Positions 9,248 to 18,539 of a DNA stretch of 64,000 nucleotides are shown piece by piece. Made by a program: the position numbers and the translations under genes. The stretch is from positions 2,717,501 to 2,781,500 of the forward strand of contig NZ_CP082966.1 in NCBI RefSeq assembly GCF_019968605.1. The letters are read 5' to 3'. The stretch comes from Polaribacter litorisediminis. GTDB lineage: Bacteria > Bacteroidota > Bacteroidia > Flavobacteriales > Flavobacteriaceae. The first letter of the stretch is position 1, and every line of letters starts with the position of its first letter. The notes under the pieces are model-generated. The model was not told the DNA's origin. It searched no databases and saw nothing but the letters and a program-made list of their open reading frames with translations.

Positions 9248-10774
9248 ATGAGCACTTCCAAAACTATTAAATCTGCCTTAATTTCTGTATTTCACAAAGA
9301 TGGTTTAGCACCAATTGTACAAAAATTAAATGAACTTAATGTAACAATTTATTCTACAGGTGGAACCGAAAAATTTATCAAAGAACTAGGTATTGATGTT
9401 GTTCCTGTAGAAGACGTTACTTCGTATCCTTCTATTTTAGGCGGAAGAGTAAAAACATTACACCCAAAAGTTTTTGGAGGAATTTTAAACAGACAAGATC
9501 ATCCAGGTGATGTTGCTGAAATGGAAGAATATAATATTCCACAGTTAGATTTGGTAATTGTTGACTTATATCCGTTTGAAAAAACAGTTGCTTCTGGAGC
9601 TGCAGAACAAGATATTGTTGAGAAAATTGATATTGGTGGTATTTCTTTAATTAGAGCATCTGCCAAAAATTTTAAAGATACATTTACAGTTTCTTCTATG
9701 GAACAATATGATGAGTTTTTAGAAATTTTATCAGAAAACAATGGAGAAACATCTTTAGAACAAAGAAAGAAATTTGCTGCAAAATCTTTTAATGTTTCCT
9801 CTCATTACGATACGGCCATTTTTAATTATTTTAATGAAGACGAGGTTGTGTATAAAGCGAGTGAAACTACTTCTAAAGTTTTACGTTACGGAGAAAACCC
9901 GCATCAAAAAGGATATTTCTTTGGCGATTTAGAAGCTATGTTCGATAAATTACATGGTAAAGAATTAAGCTACAATAACTTATTAGATGTTGATGCTGCT
10001 GTAAACCTAATGAACGAGTTTATTGGTGAAGACCCAACATTTGCCGTTTTAAAGCACAATAATGCTTGCGGATTTGCGCAAAGAGATACCATAAAACAAG
10101 CATATCTAGATGCATTAGCCGGAGATCCTGTTTCTGCTTTTGGAGGCGTTTTAATTTCTAATAAAGAGATTAATGCAGAAACTGCTGCTGAAATTCATAA
10201 ATTATTTTGTGAAGTAGTTATTGCTCCTTCGTATTCTGATGATGCTTTATCAACTTTAAAAGGAAAGAAAAATAGAGTTATTTTAGTTCAGAAATCTACA
10301 GAATTACCGGTTCAAAATGTAAGAACTGCATTAAACGGATTGTTGGTACAAGACAAAGATTCTAAAACGGACACTTTAGAAGACTTGACTTACGTTACCG
10401 ACAGGCAACCATCTGAAAGTGAGATTAAAGATTTACTGTTTGCTTCTAAAATATGTAAGCATACAAAATCTAACACCATTGTTTTTACAAAAAATAATCA
10501 GCTTTTAGCTAGTGGAACTGGGCAAACTAGTAGAGTTGATGCTTTAAACCAAGCGATAGAAAAAGCTAATAACTTTGGGTTTGATTTAAACGGCGCTGTA
10601 ATGGCAAGCGATGCCTTTTTCCCTTTTCCTGACTGTGTAGAAATTGCAGATAAAGCTGGTATAAAAAGTGTTATTCAGCCTGGTGGATCCATCAAAGATC
10701 AATTAAGCATAGACTACTGTAATGCCAATAATTTATCGATGGTAATGACAGGAACAAGACATTTTAAACATTAA
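9248..10774 (+). CDS. purH: Bifunctional AICAR formyltransferase / IMP cyclohydrolase
   Basis: Catalyses the last two steps of de novo purine synthesis, AICAR to FAICAR to IMP. The N-terminal MGS-like cyclohydrolase domain (about 1-200) shows ISVFHKDGL, STGGTEKF and GGRVKTLHPKVFGGIL. The C-terminal transformylase domain shows LRYGENPHQKG and ending TGTRHFKH, both characteristic. At 508 aa it is full length. It stands ahead of the rod-shape operon but has its own promoter; mreB has its own candidate -7 element. Confidence 0.98.
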   Translation: MSTSKTIKSALISVFHKDGLAPIVQKLNELNVTIYSTGGTEKFIKELGIDVVPVEDVTSYPSILGGRVKTLHPKVFGGILNRQDHPGDVAEMEEYNIPQLDLVIVDLYPFEKTVASGAAEQDIVEKIDIGGISLIRASAKNFKDTFTVSSMEQYDEFLEILSENNGETSLEQRKKFAAKSFNVSSHYDTAIFNYFNEDEVVYKASETTSKVLRYGENPHQKGYFFGDLEAMFDKLHGKELSYNNLLDVDAAVNLMNEFIGEDPTFAVLKHNNACGFAQRDTIKQAYLDALAGDPVSAFGGVLISNKEINAETAAEIHKLFCEVVIAPSYSDDALSTLKGKKNRVILVQKSTELPVQNVRTALNGLLVQDKDSKTDTLEDLTYVTDRQPSESEIKDLLFASKICKHTKSNTIVFTKNNQLLASGTGQTSRVDALNQAIEKANNFGFDLNGAVMASDAFFPFPDCVEIADKAGIKSVIQPGGSIKDQLSIDYCNANNLSMVMTGTRHFKH

Positions 10775-10806
10775 TAAAATAAACAGATTTACAAGATTAA
10801 TTTTAG

Positions 10807-10814
10807 TAGCTTTG
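10807..10814 (+). promoter_or_regulatory. Promoter -7 element of the mre operon
   Basis: TAGCTTTG is an exact TAnnTTTG match in the purH-mreB gap, about 38 bases before the mreB ATG. No TTG is seen at the expected distance. Confidence 0.45.
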
Positions 10815-10851
10815 TAGATATTGAATTGCTTCAAATTAAGATAGATATTTT

Positions 10852-11880
10852 ATGGGTTTTTTTGATTTTATGACAGAAGATATTGCGATCGATTTAGGTA
10901 CCGCAAATACTTTGATAATTCACAACGGAAAAGTTGTGATCGATGCACCCTCTATTGTTGCTAGAAATAGATTGACTGGTAAAATTATTGCTATTGGACA
11001 AGAAGCGAATTTAATGCAGGGGAAAACGCACGAAAACATAAAAACAATTCGTCCTTTAAAAGACGGCGTAATTGCAGATTTTCAAGCGTCAGAAGAAATG
11101 ATAAAGGAGTTTGTAAAGCAAATTCCATCGATTAAAAAGAAACTATTTCCACCAGCTTTAAGAATGGTTATTTGCATTCCATCAGGAATTACAGAGGTAG
11201 AAAAACGTGCTGTAAGAGATTCTGCCAAACACATGAATGCAAAAGAAATATACTTAATTTATGAACCAATGGCTGCTGCTATTGGCGTTGGTATTGATAT
11301 TATGGAACCAAAAGGAAACATGATTATCGATATAGGTGGTGGTACAACTGAAATCGCTGTTATTGCGCTAGCGGGCATTGTTTGTGATCAATCTGTAAAA
11401 GTTGCCGGAGATTTATTTACTAGCGATATTATGTATTATATGCGTACTCAACACAATTTACATGTTGGGGAAACTACTGCAGAGAAAATAAAAATTACCA
11501 TTGGGGCTGCTACAGAAGATTTAGATTCGCCTCCAGAAGAAATGTTGGTTCAAGGTAGAGATTTATTGAGCGGTAAACCAAAACAAGTGCAGGTTTCTTT
11601 TAGAGAAATAGCAAAAGCTTTAGACAAATCTATTTTAAGAATAGAAGACGCTGTAATGGAAACACTCTCTAAAACACCTCCAGAATTGGCTGCCGATATT
11701 TACAATACAGGCATTTATTTAGCAGGTGGTGGCTCTATGTTAAGAGGTTTGGATAAACGTTTATCTCGTAAAACAGACTTACCTGTCTACGTAACCGAAG
11801 ATCCTTTAAGAGCTGTAGTTCGTGGAACAGGAATTGCCTTAAAAGAATTAAAAAAATACAAAAATGTTTTAATGAACTAA
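10852..11880 (+). CDS. mreB: Rod shape-determining protein MreB
   Basis: Bacterial actin that forms membrane-associated filaments guiding lateral cell-wall synthesis. Actin-fold nucleotide motifs are present: phosphate 1 loop IDLGTANTLI near residue 15 and phosphate 2 loop IDIGGGTTEIAVIAL in the middle. The late LAGGGSMLRGLDKRL motif is also typical. At 342 aa it is normal length. First gene of mreB-mreC-mreD-mrdA-rodA, the elongasome operon of a rod-shaped cell. Confidence 0.98.
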   Translation: MGFFDFMTEDIAIDLGTANTLIIHNGKVVIDAPSIVARNRLTGKIIAIGQEANLMQGKTHENIKTIRPLKDGVIADFQASEEMIKEFVKQIPSIKKKLFPPALRMVICIPSGITEVEKRAVRDSAKHMNAKEIYLIYEPMAAAIGVGIDIMEPKGNMIIDIGGGTTEIAVIALAGIVCDQSVKVAGDLFTSDIMYYMRTQHNLHVGETTAEKIKITIGAATEDLDSPPEEMLVQGRDLLSGKPKQVQVSFREIAKALDKSILRIEDAVMETLSKTPPELAADIYNTGIYLAGGGSMLRGLDKRLSRKTDLPVYVTEDPLRAVVRGTGIALKELKKYKNVLMN

Positions 11881-11899
11881 CATTTTTAATGCGCTAATA

Positions 11900-12727
11900 A
11901 TGCAGCAACTCATCTTTTTTTTTCAAAAGTTTAGGTACTTTCTGTTTTTTTTATGCTTACAAGGCATAGCACTCACCTTAACATTTAACAATCTTGCCTT
12001 TCAGAAAAGTAAATTTGTAAACTCTGCCAATTTAGTTACTGGAAGAATTTATGATGCATCTTCTTATTTTTCAGAATATCTAAATTTAAAATCTGAAAAC
12101 ATTTTATTATCCCAAGAAAACACTCGGCTAAAAAATATTTTAGAAAAAAATATTGCCACTCATTCTAATATGGACTCTGTGGTTGTTGATTCTTTAAAAT
12201 ATCATCAAAAGTATACTTTTACAGATGCTAAAGTCATCAATAATACGTATACAAAACAATTTAATTTTCTAACAATTAATAAAGGTAAAAACCAAGGAGT
12301 TTCTAAAGAAATGGCAGTTATAAACAGTAAAGGAATTATCGGTATTACTGATAATTCTTCGAAAAATTACACTCGAGTGCAATCCATTTTAAATAGAAAT
12401 AGTAAAATTAATGCGCGCTTAAAAAACAGTAATTATTTTGGTTCTTTAGGCTGGAATGGACTAAATTATAGCATCGCACAGCTTTCTGATTTACCAAGAC
12501 AAGCCCCTATAAAAGTTGGAGATACAATTGAAACTGGAGGGAAATCGACTATTTTTCCTGAAGGAGTTTTAATCGGTACTATTTCTAAAATTAACAAAGA
12601 AAATACTGCAGATAATGAAGTAGATATTACATTATTTAATGATATGAGTAATTTAGGATTTGTATATGTTATTAAGAATTTAGACAAAGAAGAAATAAAA
12701 TTACTAGAAACTATTGACAATGAATAA
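11900..12727 (+). CDS. mreC: Rod shape-determining protein MreC
   Basis: Single-pass periplasmic scaffold of the elongasome, linking MreB and MreD to PBP2. One membrane segment (about 10-30) is followed by a coiled coil (about 60-85) and a beta-rich domain with INKGKNQGVSKEMAV, the MreC signature region. It is 275 aa and begins 19 bases after mreB. The end overlaps mreD, consistent with coupled translation. Confidence 0.96.
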   Translation: MQQLIFFFQKFRYFLFFLCLQGIALTLTFNNLAFQKSKFVNSANLVTGRIYDASSYFSEYLNLKSENILLSQENTRLKNILEKNIATHSNMDSVVVDSLKYHQKYTFTDAKVINNTYTKQFNFLTINKGKNQGVSKEMAVINSKGIIGITDNSSKNYTRVQSILNRNSKINARLKNSNYFGSLGWNGLNYSIAQLSDLPRQAPIKVGDTIETGGKSTIFPEGVLIGTISKINKENTADNEVDITLFNDMSNLGFVYVIKNLDKEEIKLLETIDNE

Positions 12728-13223
12728 ACCTACTAACTTATTGTTTTTATTTTTTTTCTTGCTTTTTTTACAAGTATTTGTTTTAAATAATATTTTATTT
12801 CTCGGTTATATTAATCCATACTCATATATTGCCTTTGTCTTTATTTACCCATTAAAAGAAAAAAGAATTCCGTTTCTTTTTTTTAGTTTCTTATTAGGTC
12901 TCTTTGTCGATTTTTTTTCTGATTCTGGAGGCATCCATGCTTTTTCAATTTTGTCAATAGCTTATATGAGACTCTTTTTTATAAAGTTGTATTTCAGAAA
13001 AGAAACTGCAGATTTTCCTTTTTTTAATTTAAAATCAGAATCTTTTGGTAAAGTTTTTAACTATACAGTAACTTTAACAATAATTCATCACCTTATCTAC
13101 TTTTCTTTTGCTAATTTTAGCCTACAAAATTTTTCTAACGTACTTTTAAATGTACTTTATTCAAGTATTTTTACGTTAACTTTATATTTTTCAGGAACCT
13201 ATATTTTTACGACAAGCAAATAA
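12720..13223 (+). CDS. mreD: Rod shape-determining protein MreD
   Basis: Small integral membrane protein of the elongasome. About 167 hydrophobic residues form five or six membrane spans, including a GLFVDFFSDSGGIHAFS segment typical of MreD. I choose ATG 12720 over an in-frame TTG at 12714. The start overlaps the mreC end by 8 bases, and the stop overlaps the mrdA start by one base (TAATG). Confidence 0.92.
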   Translation: MNKPTNLLFLFFFLLFLQVFVLNNILFLGYINPYSYIAFVFIYPLKEKRIPFLFFSFLLGLFVDFFSDSGGIHAFSILSIAYMRLFFIKLYFRKETADFPFFNLKSESFGKVFNYTVTLTIIHHLIYFSFANFSLQNFSNVLLNVLYSSIFTLTLYFSGTYIFTTSK

Positions 13224-15112
13224 TGCAAAGAAGTTTTTTACTCTATTTTTTAATCACCCTCGTTGGTCTTATTTTTATCGGGCGATTATATCAACTTCAA
13301 ATTATTAGAAGCGATAACTACGATCCCATTCATAATTCTGCTGTAAAAATTGAATATGATTACCCAGAGCGCGGCTATATTTACGATAGAAATGGAAAAC
13401 TATTAGTAGCCAATCAACTTTCGTATGATGTAATGGTACAACCCAATAAAGTAACCCCATTAGATACTTTAGAGTTTTGTAAGCTTTTAAAAATTGAGAC
13501 CACAGATTTTAAAAAGAGATTTAAAAAAGCGGAAGGATACGCTACCTATTTGCCTTCTGTTTTTTTAAAACAATTAGCAAAAGAGGATTATGCTTATCTT
13601 CAAGAAAAACTACATAAATATGCAGGATTCTACATTCAAAAGAGAACTATAAGAAATTACCCAATAAAAGCGGCCGCAAATGTTTTAGGTTATATTGGCG
13701 AAGTAAATGAAGAAAGAGCAAGAAAAAGCGACTATTACGAACAAGGAGAATTAGAAGGAAAAGACGGTGTAGAAAAACAGTATGAAAATGTTTTAAGAGG
13801 TAAAAAAGGTAAAAAATATTTAAAAAGAAATAATCTTAATAAAGTTACGGGTACTTATAAAAATGGCACTTATGATACACTTCCAGAAGATGGAAAGGAC
13901 TTAACATTAACATTAGACATCGATTTACAAGTATATGCCCAACTATTAATGAAAGGAAAACGTGGTGGAATCGTTGCTATTGAACCCACTACTGGAGAAA
14001 TATTAGCATTAGTGACCGCCCCAACGTACGATCCAAATATGTTAGTTGGTAGAAAACGTTCTAAAAATTCGGTTTTACTATTTAATGATACTATTAGTAA
14101 ACCTTCTTATGACCGCGGGTTATTAGCTGCTTATTCACCTGGTTCTCCTTTTAAGATGATGAATGCTTTAATTGGTTTGCAAGAAAATGTAATTAATCAG
14201 CAAACCTCTTTTAAATGTTATAACGGCTTTAGATATGGCGGTAGATCAGGAGCTTTTATGGGATGCCATTGTGGTATTTACGGTAAACCTATTCAATTAA
14301 AAACAGCTATTTCTAAATCCTGCAACAGCTACTTTTCCAACACCTATAAGAGAATCATAGAAAAAAATAATAACCCTACAGAGGGCTTAAATACATGGCA
14401 TGATCACGCAGCTAGCTTTGGTTTAGGTAATTTTTTAGGATATGATTTACCTGCGGGTCAAAAAGGTTTAATTCCTGACGGAGAATACTATAATCAAAGA
14501 TTAAATTATAGATGGAATGGTTCTTCCACCATCTCTAATGCCATTGGTCAGGGCGAAATATTAACAACACCTATTCAATTAGCAAATTTCACCACCGCAA
14601 TTTCGAATAGAGGTTATTTTTATACACCACATATTGTAAAGAAAATTGGTCAAAAAAACATTGATAATCCTGAATACACAAACCCCAAAAAAACGACAAT
14701 AAACCAAGAACATTTTGAACCTGTTATTGAAGCTATGCATGAAGTTTTTAAAACAGGTACAGGAAGATGGAGTCAAGTAAAAGGAATTGAAATTTGCGGA
14801 AAAACAGGAACCGCAGAAAATTTTATTATTGTTGATGGTTTTAAAGAACAGCTTGCAGATCATTCTATTTTAGTAGCTTTTGCACCAAAAGATAACCCTA
14901 AAATTGCGCTCGCCGTTTTCGTTGAAAATGGAGGATATGGCTCTACAATTGCAGCTCCGATTACAAGTTTATTGATTGAGAAATACATCAATGGTAAAAT
15001 TTCTAAACAAAGCAAATACAGAGAATCAAGCATGTTAAACATGAGCTTACAAGAAATTTACAACAAACAAATTCAAAAACCATTAGAAGAAATTGCGTCA
15101 GGAACAAAATAA
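13223..15112 (+). CDS. mrdA: Penicillin-binding protein 2
   Basis: Monofunctional transpeptidase that cross-links peptidoglycan during elongation, partnered with RodA. One N-terminal membrane anchor (about 4-20) is followed by the PBP dimerisation domain with PERGYIYDRNGKLL. The transpeptidase domain has catalytic Ser308 in SPGSPFKM, an SxN motif in KSCNSYF, and KTG at 527-529 (CGKTGTAEN). All three active-site motifs are intact in 629 aa. The start is coupled to mreD and the end overlaps rodA by 20 bases. Confidence 0.97.
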   Translation: MQRSFLLYFLITLVGLIFIGRLYQLQIIRSDNYDPIHNSAVKIEYDYPERGYIYDRNGKLLVANQLSYDVMVQPNKVTPLDTLEFCKLLKIETTDFKKRFKKAEGYATYLPSVFLKQLAKEDYAYLQEKLHKYAGFYIQKRTIRNYPIKAAANVLGYIGEVNEERARKSDYYEQGELEGKDGVEKQYENVLRGKKGKKYLKRNNLNKVTGTYKNGTYDTLPEDGKDLTLTLDIDLQVYAQLLMKGKRGGIVAIEPTTGEILALVTAPTYDPNMLVGRKRSKNSVLLFNDTISKPSYDRGLLAAYSPGSPFKMMNALIGLQENVINQQTSFKCYNGFRYGGRSGAFMGCHCGIYGKPIQLKTAISKSCNSYFSNTYKRIIEKNNNPTEGLNTWHDHAASFGLGNFLGYDLPAGQKGLIPDGEYYNQRLNYRWNGSSTISNAIGQGEILTTPIQLANFTTAISNRGYFYTPHIVKKIGQKNIDNPEYTNPKKTTINQEHFEPVIEAMHEVFKTGTGRWSQVKGIEICGKTGTAENFIIVDGFKEQLADHSILVAFAPKDNPKIALAVFVENGGYGSTIAAPITSLLIEKYINGKISKQSKYRESSMLNMSLQEIYNKQIQKPLEEIASGTK

Positions 15113-16373
15113 TATTTTTGCTGGTATCGATTGGATTCTAGTACTTATCTATATAATTTTAATTGGTTTCGGTTGGTTAAACATTTTTGCTGCTTCTAAA
15201 ACCGAAGATAATGTTGAAATTTTAGACTTTTCCACAAAATATGGTAAACAATTAATCTGGATCGGTTTAAGCATTCCTTTAATCATTATTATTCTATTTT
15301 TTAATTCTAAATTTTACGAACAATTTGCTACCATTTTATACCTGATTTCTATTGTTAGCTTAGTATTATTGTTTCCTTTTGGAAAAGAAATTAATGGAGC
15401 AAAATCTTGGTTTAATTTCGGACCCATGAGTTTGCAGCCTTCAGAATTTGTAAAAGCTTTTACAGCCTTAGCCGTTGCCAAATTATTAAGTGATAGACAA
15501 TATAATTTTAAACTTATAAAAAATCAAATAAAAGCATTTATTATAGTCTTTTTTCCTGCTTTTTTAATTTTTTTACAACCCGACGCAGGTTCTGCCGTCA
15601 TTTATTTATCATTCTTTTTTGTGCTAAATAGAGAAGGTTTAACCTTAAACTATATTATATTAGGTACTACATTTATTGCCCTGTTTATACTAACCATATT
15701 TTTTGGTCCTAAATGGATGTTTATTTCAACGTTTCTTTTTATTTCGATGCTAGTTTCTTATCTTCTTTACCGAGGAGGAAAACTTTTTTTACGTTTTAAT
15801 TGGCATAAGATGTTAGGTATTTATTTAGTTGTAGGGGTATTTATTTTTGGTACGAGTTACACTTATGAGAATATTTTAGCTTCGCATCAAAAAGATCGGT
15901 TTGACATTTTATTGGGAATAAAAACAGATAATAGAGGTATCGGATACAATTCCTATCAATCAGAATTAACGATTAGTTCAGGAGGATTTAACGGTAAAGG
16001 GTTTCTAAAAGGAGATTTAACGCAAGGAGATTTTGTACCAGAGCAACATACTGATTATATTTTTAGTACTGTAGGAGAAGAATGGGGCTTTTTAGGCAGC
16101 AGCTTGGTAATTATTCTATTTATGCTCTTAATGTATAGAATAATTTATTTAGCAGAAACACATACTAATAAATTTGGTAGAATTTATGGCTATGGTTTGG
16201 CTTCTATTTTATTCTTTCATGTAATCGTAAACATTGGCATGGTTATAGGCTTATTACCAACCGTAGGAATACCTCTACCTTTTTTTAGTTATGGAGGCTC
16301 TTCTTTGTGGGGTTTTACAATCTTACTTTTTATCTTTATTCGACTAGATGCCCATAAGGACTATGATTTATAA
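15093..16373 (+). CDS. rodA: Rod shape-determining protein RodA (SEDS glycosyltransferase)
   Basis: Polytopic SEDS-family peptidoglycan glycosyltransferase that works with PBP2. About ten membrane spans; characteristic segments include GAKSWFNFGPMSLQPSEFVK, FLQPDAGSA, the EQHTDYIFSTVGEEWGF motif and GIPLPFFSYGGSS. It is 426 aa. The start appears to be TTG at 15093 inside the mrdA end, giving a 20-base overlap and probable translational coupling. A bidirectional terminator follows. Confidence 0.96.
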   Translation: MRQEQNNIFAGIDWILVLIYIILIGFGWLNIFAASKTEDNVEILDFSTKYGKQLIWIGLSIPLIIIILFFNSKFYEQFATILYLISIVSLVLLFPFGKEINGAKSWFNFGPMSLQPSEFVKAFTALAVAKLLSDRQYNFKLIKNQIKAFIIVFFPAFLIFLQPDAGSAVIYLSFFFVLNREGLTLNYIILGTTFIALFILTIFFGPKWMFISTFLFISMLVSYLLYRGGKLFLRFNWHKMLGIYLVVGVFIFGTSYTYENILASHQKDRFDILLGIKTDNRGIGYNSYQSELTISSGGFNGKGFLKGDLTQGDFVPEQHTDYIFSTVGEEWGFLGSSLVIILFMLLMYRIIYLAETHTNKFGRIYGYGLASILFFHVIVNIGMVIGLLPTVGIPLPFFSYGGSSLWGFTILLFIFIRLDAHKDYDL

Positions 16374-16397
16374 AATTCAGTAAAATAGTAAACAATA

Positions 16398-16428
16398 AAA
16401 AACTCTGAATTTTTATTCAGAGTTTTTA
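16398..16428. terminator. Bidirectional terminator between rodA and rpsT
   Basis: ACTCTGAAT (16402-16410) and ATTCAGAGT (16415-16423) form a 9-bp stem with a TTTT loop. An A-run lies before it and a T-run after it, so it can serve both convergent genes. Confidence 0.88.
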
Positions 16429-16450
16429 AATTTTATAGGTCTTTAAAATA

Positions 16451-16702
16451 TTACAATGCTGCAACGTGCTTTGTTAATTTAGATTTTAAGTTGGCAGCTT
16501 TATTTTTATGTATAATATTATTTTTAGCTAACTTATCTAACATTGAGATTACATTACCTAATTTACCTTCTGCATCTTTTTTATCTTCTACTGAACGTAA
16601 ATCTCTAACAGCATTACGAGTTGTTTTATGCTGATACTTGTTGAGTAACCTTTTAGATTCGTTACTTCTAATTCTCTTTAATGCTGACTTGTGATTTGCC
16701 AT
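16451..16702 (-). CDS. rpsT: 30S ribosomal protein S20
   Basis: Small-subunit protein that binds the 5' domain of 16S rRNA. The 83-aa basic sequence starts MANHKSALKRIRSNESKRL, the S20 signature, and is helical and lysine-rich throughout. It lies 36 bases downstream of tRNA-Glu on the same strand, so the two are probably transcribed together from the tRNA promoter. Confidence 0.98.
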   Translation of the reverse strand: MANHKSALKRIRSNESKRLLNKYQHKTTRNAVRDLRSVEDKKDAEGKLGNVISMLDKLAKNNIIHKNKAANLKSKLTKHVAAL

Positions 16703-16738
16703 AACTTTATTTTCTTCGTTTTTTAATTAAAACTTTTG

Positions 16739-16810
16739 TAGTCCGTACGGGAATCGAACCCGTGTTACATGGATGAAAACCATGCGTCCTAACCCCTAGA
16801 CGAACGGACC
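16739..16810 (-). tRNA. tRNA-Glu (anticodon TTC)
   Basis: A full cloverleaf is visible on the minus strand. The acceptor arm GGTCCGT pairs with ACGGACT (one G-U at the end), and the T arm contains GGTTCGATTCC. The anticodon arm CATGG-TTTTCAT-CCATG gives anticodon TTC (16775-16777). The gene is 72 bases; CCA is not encoded after the discriminator A. Confidence 0.97.
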
Positions 16811-16841
16811 ATAACAATTAAATACTTCTTAATTGCGGGTG

Positions 16842-16871
16842 CAAATATACAACGTTTTTTAAGTTGTGCAA
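16842..16871 (-). promoter_or_regulatory. Promoter of tRNA-Glu / rpsT
   Basis: On the minus strand TTG (16869-16871), 19 bases, TATATTTG (16842-16849): an ideal Bacteroidota promoter 31 bases before the tRNA. Confidence 0.75.
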
Positions 16872-16905
16872 TAATTTTTGAAAAAAAATTACTTTTTTTT
16901 TCAAA

Positions 16906-18384
16906 TTAATATGCTTTCGCAAAAAGCACTCGTTTAGCAGATGGTTTTCCTGTTAAAACACAAACTCCAAATTCTTCTTTTGCGTCATTCGGTATGCATC
17001 GAATTGTGGCTTTTGTATATTCTTTTATTTTGTCTTCTGTTTCTTCTGTTCCATCCCAATGAGCAGATACAAAACCACCTGTATTTTTAATGGCTTTTTT
17101 AAATTCTTTAAAATCGTTTACTTCTGTAGTATGTTCCTTTCTAAAATTGATAGCTTTTCGAAATAAATTCTCCTGTATTTGTTCTAAAAGATTTTCAATA
17201 AATACAACTACTTCATCTTGATTTACTATTTGTTTTTCTAGGGTATCTCTTCGGGCAATTTCTAATGTTCCATTTTCTAAATCTCGATTTCCAATAGCAA
17301 TTCTAATCGGAACTCCCTTTAATTCATATTCTGCGAATTTTGCACCAGGTCTATAGGTATCTCTATCATCATACTTCACCGAAATTGCTTTTTTACGTAA
17401 CTCCTTTACAATTTCATTTACTTTCTGTGATATAGCGTCTAATTGCTCCTCATTTTTATAAATTGGAACAATTACCACTTGAATTGGTGCTAATTTAGGA
17501 GGTAAAACCAAACCAAAATCATCAGAGTGGGTCATGATTAACCCTCCTATTAGACGTGTAGAGACTCCCCAAGAAGTTGCCCAAACATATTCTTGCTTTC
17601 CTTCTTTAGAAGTAAATTTTACATCAAAAGCTTTGGCAAAATTCTGACCTAAAAAATGACTTGTTCCTGCTTGTAATGCTTTTCCATCTTGCATTAAAGC
17701 TTCAATAGTAAAAGTTTCCTCTGCCCCAGCAAAACGCTCGCTATCAGATTTAACACCTCTAATAACCGGCATCGCCATAAAATTTTCTGCAAATTCAGCA
17801 TATACTTCTTGCATTTGTTTTGCTTCTGCTACTGCTTCTGTTTTTGTAGCATGTGCTGTATGACCTTCTTGCCATAAAAATTCTGCAGTTCTTAAAAATA
17901 AACGAGTTCGCATTTCCCAACGTACCACATTTGCCCATTGATTTATTAATAAAGGTAAATCTCTATAAGATTCAATCCATCCTTTATAAGTGCTCCAAAT
18001 AATAGCTTCAGAAGTTGGTCTTACCACTAATTCCTCTTCTAATTTTGCTTCAGGATCTACTCTTAACTTCCCTGGTTTATCAGGATCATTTTGCAGTCTG
18101 TAATGAGTTACAACCGCGCATTCTTTGGCAAATCCTTCCGCATTTTTTTCTTCAGCTTCAAATAAACTTTTAGGAACGAACAATGGAAAATATGCATTTT
18201 GATGACCGGTTTCTTTAAACATTCTGTCCAACTCTGCTTGCATTTTTTCCCAAATAGCAAATCCATAAGGCTTTATAACCATACAGCCTCGCACAGCAGA
18301 ATTTTCTGCTAAATCAGCTTTCACCACCAATTCATTATACCATTTAGAATAATCTTCTGCTCTTTTCGTTAACTTCTTGCTCAT
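16906..18384 (-). CDS. proS: Prolyl-tRNA synthetase (archaeal/eukaryotic-type)
   Basis: Class II enzyme that charges tRNA-Pro. The 492-aa form starts with [21 protein letters not shown], has the class II segment [18 protein letters not shown], and ends with a zinc-binding-like C-terminal domain closing in a terminal Tyr (RVLFAKAY). These mark the short archaeal/eukaryotic-type ProRS without the bacterial editing insertion, which is usual in Bacteroidota. It is divergent from the lipoprotein gene at 18540. Confidence 0.97.
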   Translation of the reverse strand: MSKKLTKRAEDYSKWYNELVVKADLAENSAVRGCMVIKPYGFAIWEKMQAELDRMFKETGHQNAYFPLFVPKSLFEAEEKNAEGFAKECAVVTHYRLQNDPDKPGKLRVDPEAKLEEELVVRPTSEAIIWSTYKGWIESYRDLPLLINQWANVVRWEMRTRLFLRTAEFLWQEGHTAHATKTEAVAEAKQMQEVYAEFAENFMAMPVIRGVKSDSERFAGAEETFTIEALMQDGKALQAGTSHFLGQNFAKAFDVKFTSKEGKQEYVWATSWGVSTRLIGGLIMTHSDDFGLVLPPKLAPIQVVIVPIYKNEEQLDAISQKVNEIVKELRKKAISVKYDDRDTYRPGAKFAEYELKGVPIRIAIGNRDLENGTLEIARRDTLEKQIVNQDEVVVFIENLLEQIQENLFRKAINFRKEHTTEVNDFKEFKKAIKNTGGFVSAHWDGTEETEDKIKEYTKATIRCIPNDAKEEFGVCVLTGKPSAKRVLFAKAY

Positions 18385-18539
18385 AATCTATTAGTTTGGC
18401 ATAGATGTTGTATTAATTTAGTTGAAAAATTTTGTTAAAAACAACACATCGCTATTAAAATCGACACAAAATTACTATATTTAAGTGTTTTTAAAGCAAA
18501 AATTTCTATTAAAAAGTATTCACTTAAAATTATAATATT